Assembly (NCBI GenBank): GCA_022737715.1
Contig: JAIITD010000040.1
Coordinates: 1 to 12,290, forward strand
Origin: Veillonella sp.
GTDB taxonomy: Bacteria; Bacillota; Negativicutes; Veillonellales; Veillonellaceae
DNA: 12,290 nt
Reading direction: 5' to 3'
Shown one piece after another: positions 7,454 through 12,290 of the stretch (its first letter is position 1; each line of letters opens with the position of its first letter). The notes beneath the pieces were generated by a model. It ran no database searches, was not told the origin of the DNA, and saw only the letters and a program-made list of their open reading frames with translations. The translations under genes were made by a program, and so were the position numbers.

Positions 7454-8713
7454 TTAAAAGACTTGTTTAATACCAAAGTAGGTGCCTCCATTTGAAGAAC
7501 CAAATGGGCGTGTCATTTGCACAACACCGTACGTATTATTATGTAAGCGTATATCAGAACGTAGTCGATATTTAGGATGATTTAAATCATACATAGCTGC
7601 AGAAACACCAAAAGACCCACGAGGATTATAGTCAATGCCAAATCCGAGCTTGCTTTCAAAAATACCGCCGCGTACTAACCATTTATTGACAATAAATTTA
7701 CCGCCATTCAAATCAAAATCAGTTCCATCACCAATGTTAGAAAGTCCAATTTCGCCCATGCCTTTATCTGTGTAAACACGAGCACGACCATTGATACGAA
7801 CCTCTTCTTGATTTGTATTATAAAGTAAATCCACAGAAGGTTCTACTTTAATAGATGACTTTTTTTCAGAACCATTAGCCTCCGAGGAACCATTAGAAGT
7901 TTCAGATACATATGGTTTACCACCTAACAATTTATTGACACGAGCAGAAATTTGCTCTGTATTATGCAATGTTGCTTTAATATTTTCTTGTGCTTTTGGA
8001 TCTGTTACGGTTCCTTCCATGGAACGCGCCATATGATCAACACGATCCGTAGTTTGTTTAATATTGGTTAAAATGGCACGCATGTCATTACCAGCATTAC
8101 CATCGGCATTAAATTGTTGAGCCGCTTGATTTAGCTGAGCCGTCACATCTGCCATATTTTGTGTAACCGCTACTGCATTATCAGCCATAACAGCTGTAGA
8201 TTGTAAGGAATGTTTTAATGCATCCTGAGTCTTAGGATCACCAATAATAGTATTAATGGATTGCAACATTTGTTCTGTACCAGCCATTAATTTTTGAGCG
8301 CTTTGCATGGCTTTATCCATCGCATCAACACCTTCACCCTTAACAGAATCTCCATCACGTAAATAAACGGTTGATTTACCCGGAGAAATTTGAATAAATT
8401 TATCTCCTAAGAATCCATCAGATCCTAAAGTAAAGGTTGAATCGCTTGGTATTTGTGTTTTATCGTCAATTTTCATCTTTACCATAACCCCAGATGGTGT
8501 GATTTCAATATCCGAAACTGTACCAATTGCGACGCCAGAAAATTTAACCTGATTGCCATTTTTTAACCCATTAACTTGAGCAAAATCACCAGTAATCGTC
8601 ATCTGCGGTTTTGCAAATACATCTATGCGCCCCACGAATATGATTCCCAGTACAAACAACACAATACCTACGATTGTGAAAGCCCCTACTTTAGCTTCCG
8701 TCGTCCACTTCAT
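7454..8713 (-). CDS. mlaD: MlaD-like MCE protein with a C-terminal beta-barrel-like domain
   Basis: The substrate-binding subunit of an MCE lipid ABC transporter. At 419 residues it is more than twice E. coli MlaD (about 180). An N-terminal transmembrane helix (about 10-28) is followed by one MCE domain (about 36-115) with VNGLKNGNQVKFSGVAIGTV and the pore-loop-like GFLGDKFIQISPG. A long helical region (about 130-265) has two copies of a DPK-x-Q-x-x-(I/L)-K motif at 159 and 238. A Ser/Asn/Gly linker (266-287) leads to a C-terminal segment (288-419) of short alternating polar/hydrophobic strands with turns. It ends in Phe (TYFGIKQVF), as OM barrels often do. This suggests one protein anchored in the inner membrane, crossing the periplasm by its helices and inserting in the outer membrane, as I recall described for V. 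parvula. The ATG overlaps the mlaF stop by one base, so translation is probably coupled. Confidence 0.92.
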   Translation of the reverse strand: MKWTTEAKVGAFTIVGIVLFVLGIIFVGRIDVFAKPQMTITGDFAQVNGLKNGNQVKFSGVAIGTVSDIEITPSGVMVKMKIDDKTQIPSDSTFTLGSDGFLGDKFIQISPGKSTVYLRDGDSVKGEGVDAMDKAMQSAQKLMAGTEQMLQSINTIIGDPKTQDALKHSLQSTAVMADNAVAVTQNMADVTAQLNQAAQQFNADGNAGNDMRAILTNIKQTTDRVDHMARSMEGTVTDPKAQENIKATLHNTEQISARVNKLLGGKPYVSETSNGSSEANGSEKKSSIKVEPSVDLLYNTNQEEVRINGRARVYTDKGMGEIGLSNIGDGTDFDLNGGKFIVNKWLVRGGIFESKLGFGIDYNPRGSFGVSAAMYDLNHPKYRLRSDIRLHNNTYGVVQMTRPFGSSNGGTYFGIKQVF

Positions 8714-9471
8714 TATCTGTCTCTCCTTGTTACGATATCGATAGCCTCCGCCTCACCATGAATAAATTGTTGTACCTTAGGATTAGGTGAGTTTTTAAAA
8801 TCCTCAGTTTTTGATACTTCTATAAATTTCCCCTTATCAAGCAATGCAATTCTGTCAGCCACATAAAAAGCAGACTGCATATCATGAGTTACTACAATAG
8901 ATGTACAACCCAACCGTTCTTGCATACCTCGGATAAGCATGCTAATTGTCCCCGATGTGATAGGATCTAGACCTGATGAAGGTTCATCGTACAAGATGAG
9001 CGTCGGGTCAAGCGCGATAGCCCGAGCAAGGCTCACCCTTTTTTTCATACCCCCAGATAACTCATTAGGCATATAAGATTCATAACCGCTCAAACCAACC
9101 CAGCCAAGTCGTTCAGCAACAATGTGCTTAATCTCATCATCACTCATATTGGTATGTTCTCTTAGACCGAAAGCGACATTTTCCCCAACTGACATAGAGT
9201 CAAATAGTGCGGAGTATTGAAATACCATGCCCATCTTTTGTCGTACCTTATTAAATTCTTCTTCAGATAATGTAGTAATATCTACACCATCTACAATAAT
9301 TTGGCCCGATGTGGGACGTTGTAAACCTATAATTAAGCGCAATAGAGTACTTTTACCACTACCACTACCGCCTAAAATGACAAGCGTTTCTCCATCTGCA
9401 ATGGTTAGATTAACAGAATCTAATATTACACGCGTATCATAGGCAACAACTACATCACGTAATTCAATCAT
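8713..9471 (-). CDS. mlaF: MlaF-like ABC transporter ATPase
   Basis: The cytoplasmic ATPase that powers the MlaE/MlaD phospholipid transporter. It has 252 residues and a complete set of motifs: Walker A GGSGSGKST (34-42), Q-loop Gln85, signature LSGGM (138-142), Walker B LILYDEP (158-164) with catalytic Glu163, D-loop SGLD (166-169) and switch His196. The segment from LSGGMKKR to DEPSSGLDPI is typical of the Mla/Ttg2 subfamily. The C-terminus carries NPKVQQFIHGEAEA, the tail seen in this subfamily. It begins at ATG 9471 after GAGGG, 24 bp downstream of mlaE, and its stop overlaps the mlaD start. No MlaB (STAS) gene is in the window. Confidence 0.95.
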   Translation of the reverse strand: MIELRDVVVAYDTRVILDSVNLTIADGETLVILGGSGSGKSTLLRLIIGLQRPTSGQIIVDGVDITTLSEEEFNKVRQKMGMVFQYSALFDSMSVGENVAFGLREHTNMSDDEIKHIVAERLGWVGLSGYESYMPNELSGGMKKRVSLARAIALDPTLILYDEPSSGLDPITSGTISMLIRGMQERLGCTSIVVTHDMQSAFYVADRIALLDKGKFIEVSKTEDFKNSPNPKVQQFIHGEAEAIDIVTRRDR

Positions 9472-9495
9472 AAAGCCCTCGTTCGAGATAATCGA

Positions 9496-10257
9496 TTAAA
9501 AGAGTAGAGTCGATAAAAAATAATTCAATACAAATACTAAGATAATACTAGTTACAACAGAGCTAGTAGTGGAAAAGCCAACTGCTTCGGCCCCCATCTT
9601 TGTATGCATCCCCTTATAGCACCCTACAAGAGCGATGACCGCCCCAAAAACGCTAGATTTAATTAACCCCAATGTAAAATCAGAAATGGTTGAAAACATT
9701 TGTATCGAATCTAAACAGGTGGCTGGTGCTAGTCCCTTTATAGCAGTAGCTACAAAATAACCACCTACTATACCAATGACAACGCCATAAAATGCAAGAA
9801 TTGGTACCATAATCATACAAGCTACAACACGAGGTACAACGAGATACCCAATTGGATTTACAGCCATAACCCGTAATGCATCGATTTGTTCTGTAACCTT
9901 CATCGTACCAATTTCAGCCGTAATGGCAGCCCCTACACGGCCTGCTAATACAACGCCTACAAGAATAGGTCCTAATTCACGGCCCATCGCAACAGCCATG
10001 AGTCCACCTACCGTCCCTTGGGCACCATAGGTAATCAATACATCGGTAATTTGTAGTGTCATAACACCACCTGCAAATAATAGTGTCAGGCTAATAATCG
10101 GTAGTGAGTCTACACCAAGATGAGCCATCTGTTGTAACACATGCCATGCATTAAGCATTTTTAATTGTTTTATAGTTTGCCACACAAGCAATATGGCAGT
10201 GCCCACATTTGATAGACCGGCCATTACATTGCGACCTATCGTCTCAAGCCAATTCAC
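9496..10257 (-). CDS. mlaE: MlaE-like phospholipid ABC transporter permease
   Basis: The inner-membrane permease of the MCE lipid transporter, expected to work as a dimer with MlaF below and a MlaD ring above. It has 253 residues, close to the usual family length of about 260. Hydrophobic segments lie near 51-75, 83-113, 137-171, 200-213 and 233-252. The hallmark stretch is GRELGPILVGVVLAGRVGAA (92-111) followed by EIGTMKVTEQIDAL (115-128), which contains the conserved EQIDAL motif at the MlaF coupling region. The start is GTG at 10257, supported by GGGGAGGG ending six bases upstream; no better ATG fits. It is first of the mlaE-mlaF-mlaD run and lies 42 bp after the S55-like gene with no terminator between. 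Confidence 0.95.
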   Translation of the reverse strand: MNWLETIGRNVMAGLSNVGTAILLVWQTIKQLKMLNAWHVLQQMAHLGVDSLPIISLTLLFAGGVMTLQITDVLITYGAQGTVGGLMAVAMGRELGPILVGVVLAGRVGAAITAEIGTMKVTEQIDALRVMAVNPIGYLVVPRVVACMIMVPILAFYGVVIGIVGGYFVATAIKGLAPATCLDSIQMFSTISDFTLGLIKSSVFGAVIALVGCYKGMHTKMGAEAVGFSTTSSVVTSIILVFVLNYFLSTLLF

Positions 10258-10299
10258 AACAGCCCTCCCCTTACTTACTATTCGCTTATATTTCTAATT

Positions 10300-12290
10300 T
10301 TACTCTACTTGATCATTCGAAGGTTTATCATTAGATGGTTTGTCATTCGACGGTGTATCCCCTGCTGGTTTGTCCTTGGATGGTTTTTCCTTGGCTGGTT
10401 TAGTAACAGTTTTATCTTTTTTATTTTGAGATGCCTTGGAATCTTTTTTATTACCTTGATTTTCTAATTCCAATTTATGTTCCATCTTAACCTGTTCTTT
10501 AGCGTCTTTAGCACGTTTAGCTAATGCTTTGTCACGGTCTTTAACACTCATAACTTGGATTGTAAATTGACCATCCCCTTGAACGATATACTCTGTGTCG
10601 ATAGCAGTTTTTTCATTTTTCTTTTCATCATCTTTGCCATCGCTAAGGTCTTCACTACCTTTTTTCTTTTTAAGGTCTCCAGGGCTAGGTTTATCTTCTA
10701 CACCTTGAAGTTTTGCCTTTTTCACAGAACTTGTAGAAGCCTCTTCATTTACAAGACTAACACCATCTTCTAAGATTTCTACAACAATTTGATTATTTGT
10801 ATCTGTCTTTTGTAATTCATCAAACAAATCGTTAAAGTCTTTATAAACTTTTAAGCGGCGTAGAACTTCATCGGTCAAATTGTATTTTTGTTTTTCCAAT
10901 ACATAAGGCAATGGAATCTCGCCACCACCACGAACCTCTAATGTGTATTTACCTAAAGGTTGGTCCTTAGGCACTGTGAAGAATACCTCTTTATTAACTT
11001 TTTCCCCACGATATGGTTCCAATGTAACGTCAACTACAATCGTGTCACCAGGAGATACAACGGTCGATGATGCAGCTGCATCCACAAGTTTTGCCGTTTT
11101 CTTATCTTGTGTTACCTCTGTTTCCACATTGATATCCGCAATTTCATAATTAATAAAACGATTGTTCATCAATACATCGATAACATTGTAAAATTCATCA
11201 ACCGTTTTTTCACTAATGGATTCAGAGCTATAAAACATATTTGTTCGCGTTAATGATTTTTGTTCACCATTACGTGGTGTAATCGTATAGGTAATTTTAG
11301 CAGTACCAGCACCACTGCGATCTAATGTCTTATTCAACATATTATACAGTGCTGTAGCCGCTAATGTAGGTGTCATATCCTTATCTTCAATAACCTTTAC
11401 ATTAGACTGCTTATCACGGCCCATATCGATATCTTTTAAATGAAAGCGAACTGGAATCCCGCTAGAAATAGTACCAGAAACACCGGCAATACCTGCGCCA
11501 CGGTCCTCTGTAACGGTACCGATTTCACGTCCCATAGAACCTAGTTTAAAGGCTGATTCATAACTTTTAACAACCGTAAAAATATTGGCATTATGCATAA
11601 AATAATTAGCAGAACCATGTTTTAAAAACGGATGACCAAAGGCTACCATTTGTTTGCCATCAACATAGGTAACGGTCCCAATAGCACCGAGTTTTAAATC
11701 GCCATCAACCAATAACGCTGCTACAGAACCCCCCGCCTCTAAAGGCTTCGCAATATCATCACTACTAGAACTAGCTGTATCATAGGTTTCGTAATTGTAT
11801 TGAGGTAATTTTGATTTAAAATACTCCATAGATGTACTATCAAATCCATAGGCCATCAAAGGAGTCTTCATTGGAATTAATTGTTTATCTGACCAGGTAT
11901 TTGTCAAATTCTTTTCATATGGTATATTCCATAATTTCACCATATCTTCGATAGGCGTTATCATGCCAATCGTGCCATCCGCAAAGCCCCAACCATATGC
12001 TACGGCACCTACAAGTTTCCCATTAATGTATACAGGACTACCACTCATACCATGCGCAATGCCACCGGTCTGTTCCATAACAGGGCCAGAAAACTTTGCG
12101 AGAATCAAATGTCCAGATGGGCCTTTATCCTTCATAACGCCCAATACCTTAACATTAAAATTCGATATCGTATCCCCTACTATTACTGTTTTTGCTATAC
12201 CTTCCATACCAGTCTGTACATCTTGAACAGGCATAAAATCAACTGCCTGTGCCGATGATAGAGCACTACAGAAGAAAAGCGCCAGTATCG
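10300..12290 (-). CDS. SpoIVB/S55-peptidase-like exported protein, 5' end cut by window edge
   Basis: An exported protein related to the SpoIVB S55 serine peptidases; substrate unknown. The frame stays open to the right edge, where codons upstream of the ATG at 12234 encode ILALFFCSALSSAQA, the core and cleavage site of a signal peptide. The true start is therefore outside the window. Counting that Met as 1, IAHGMSGSPVYINGKLVGAV (59-78) holds the probable catalytic Ser64. GAIGTVTYVDGKQMVAFGHP (183-202) holds probable His201. In SpoIVB the Gly-His motif precedes GMSGSP, so the order here is reversed, and no PDZ domain is visible. Residues about 385-450 look like a beta-sandwich and 500-545 are charged linker. 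The tail from 593 is Lys-rich with DKPSN repeats. It heads the Mla operon, which suggests an envelope role. A sporulation role is unlikely. Enzymatic activity is unproven. Confidence 0.8.
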   Translation of the reverse strand, partial: ILALFFCSALSSAQAVDFMPVQDVQTGMEGIAKTVIVGDTISNFNVKVLGVMKDKGPSGHLILAKFSGPVMEQTGGIAHGMSGSPVYINGKLVGAVAYGWGFADGTIGMITPIEDMVKLWNIPYEKNLTNTWSDKQLIPMKTPLMAYGFDSTSMEYFKSKLPQYNYETYDTASSSSDDIAKPLEAGGSVAALLVDGDLKLGAIGTVTYVDGKQMVAFGHPFLKHGSANYFMHNANIFTVVKSYESAFKLGSMGREIGTVTEDRGAGIAGVSGTISSGIPVRFHLKDIDMGRDKQSNVKVIEDKDMTPTLAATALYNMLNKTLDRSGAGTAKITYTITPRNGEQKSLTRTNMFYSSESISEKTVDEFYNVIDVLMNNRFINYEIADINVETEVTQDKKTAKLVDAAASSTVVSPGDTIVVDVTLEPYRGEKVNKEVFFTVPKDQPLGKYTLEVRGGGEIPLPYVLEKQKYNLTDEVLRRLKVYKDFNDLFDELQKTDTNNQIVVEILEDGVSLVNEEASTSSVKKAKLQGVEDKPSPGDLKKKKGSEDLSDGKDDEKKNEKTAIDTEYIVQGDGQFTIQVMSVKDRDKALAKRAKDAKEQVKMEHKLELENQGNKKDSKASQNKKDKTVTKPAKEKPSKDKPAGDTPSNDKPSNDKPSNDQVE
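10313..10402 (-). repeat. Six 15-bp tandem repeats encoding (D/E)KP(S/A)(N/K/G)-like units
   Basis: Six degenerate 15-bp units (starting at 10313, 10328, 10343, 10358, 10373 and 10388) encode the KPSND/KPAKE-type tail of the S55-like protein. The unit length is a multiple of three, so copy-number change would alter tail length without shifting the frame. The units nearest the stop codon are the most alike, which suggests recent duplication. The tail is likely disordered and positively charged. Confidence 0.75.

Noticed and set aside
10258..10299. Separate promoter or terminator between the S55-like gene and mlaE
   Set aside because: The 42-bp gap has no hairpin with a T tract and no credible -35/-10 pair; cotranscription is the simpler reading.
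12234..12234. ATG at 12234 as the true start of the S55-like gene
   Set aside because: The frame continues upstream to the window edge and encodes a signal-peptide core ending AQA, so this Met lies inside or just after the signal peptide.
11963..12258. Overlapping plus-strand open frames inside the S55-like gene
   Set aside because: Two different frames overlap each other and are antisense to the conserved GMSGSP region; they are shadows.
10300..12290. True sporulation protein SpoIVB
   Set aside because: No PDZ domain, reversed motif order, a long Lys-rich tail and an outer-membrane gene neighbourhood point to a different S55-like family.
1..12290. tRNA, rRNA, CRISPR arrays, insertion sequences or phage genes
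   Set aside because: No such structure was seen; intergenic space is short and is filled by promoters and terminators.

Overview
This window looks like chromosomal DNA of a diderm Firmicute (class Negativicutes), most likely Veillonella. The DNA is AT-rich, the ribosome binding sites are strong Firmicute-type GGAGG sequences, and every gene nonetheless serves a Gram-negative-style outer membrane (OM). The gene set and the protein architectures match what I recall of the OM gene cluster of Veillonella parvula. The genus is inferred from that resemblance; the species is not resolved.

All seven genes lie on the minus strand, so the transcription order runs from right to left. The first block (12290 to 5868) appears to be one operon: a SpoIVB/S55-peptidase-like exported protein with its signal peptide cut by the right edge, then mlaE (permease), mlaF (ATPase), mlaD (MCE protein) and a tolC-like OM channel gene. 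Gaps are 42 bp or less, mlaF and mlaD overlap by one base (TAATG), and a strong intrinsic terminator follows tolC. Next comes tamB with its own putative promoter and a terminator (1394-1446). Last is bamA with its own extended -10 promoter; its beta-barrel runs off the left edge.

Functionally the window is an envelope-biogenesis module. BamA inserts OM beta-barrel proteins. TamB is a giant beta-taco protein thought to bridge the two membranes for phospholipid transport. MlaE, MlaF and MlaD form an MCE-type lipid ABC transporter, and TolC is an OM export channel. No MlaA, MlaB, MlaC or TamA is present in the window.

The most striking protein is MlaD. It has an inner-membrane anchor, one MCE domain, a long helical region and a C-terminal segment that reads as an OM beta-barrel ending in Phe, so a single polypeptide could span the envelope. 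I recall that this architecture has been described for V. parvula, so it is remarkable but probably not new. Less explained signals are a nearly identical 20-bp dyad element at matching positions upstream of both the bamA and tamB promoters, the S55-like protein at the head of the Mla operon with its catalytic motifs in the reverse order to SpoIVB, and a low-complexity extension in front of the BamA POTRA domains. The plus-strand open frames are all shadows, and I see no RNA gene, mobile element or CRISPR array.
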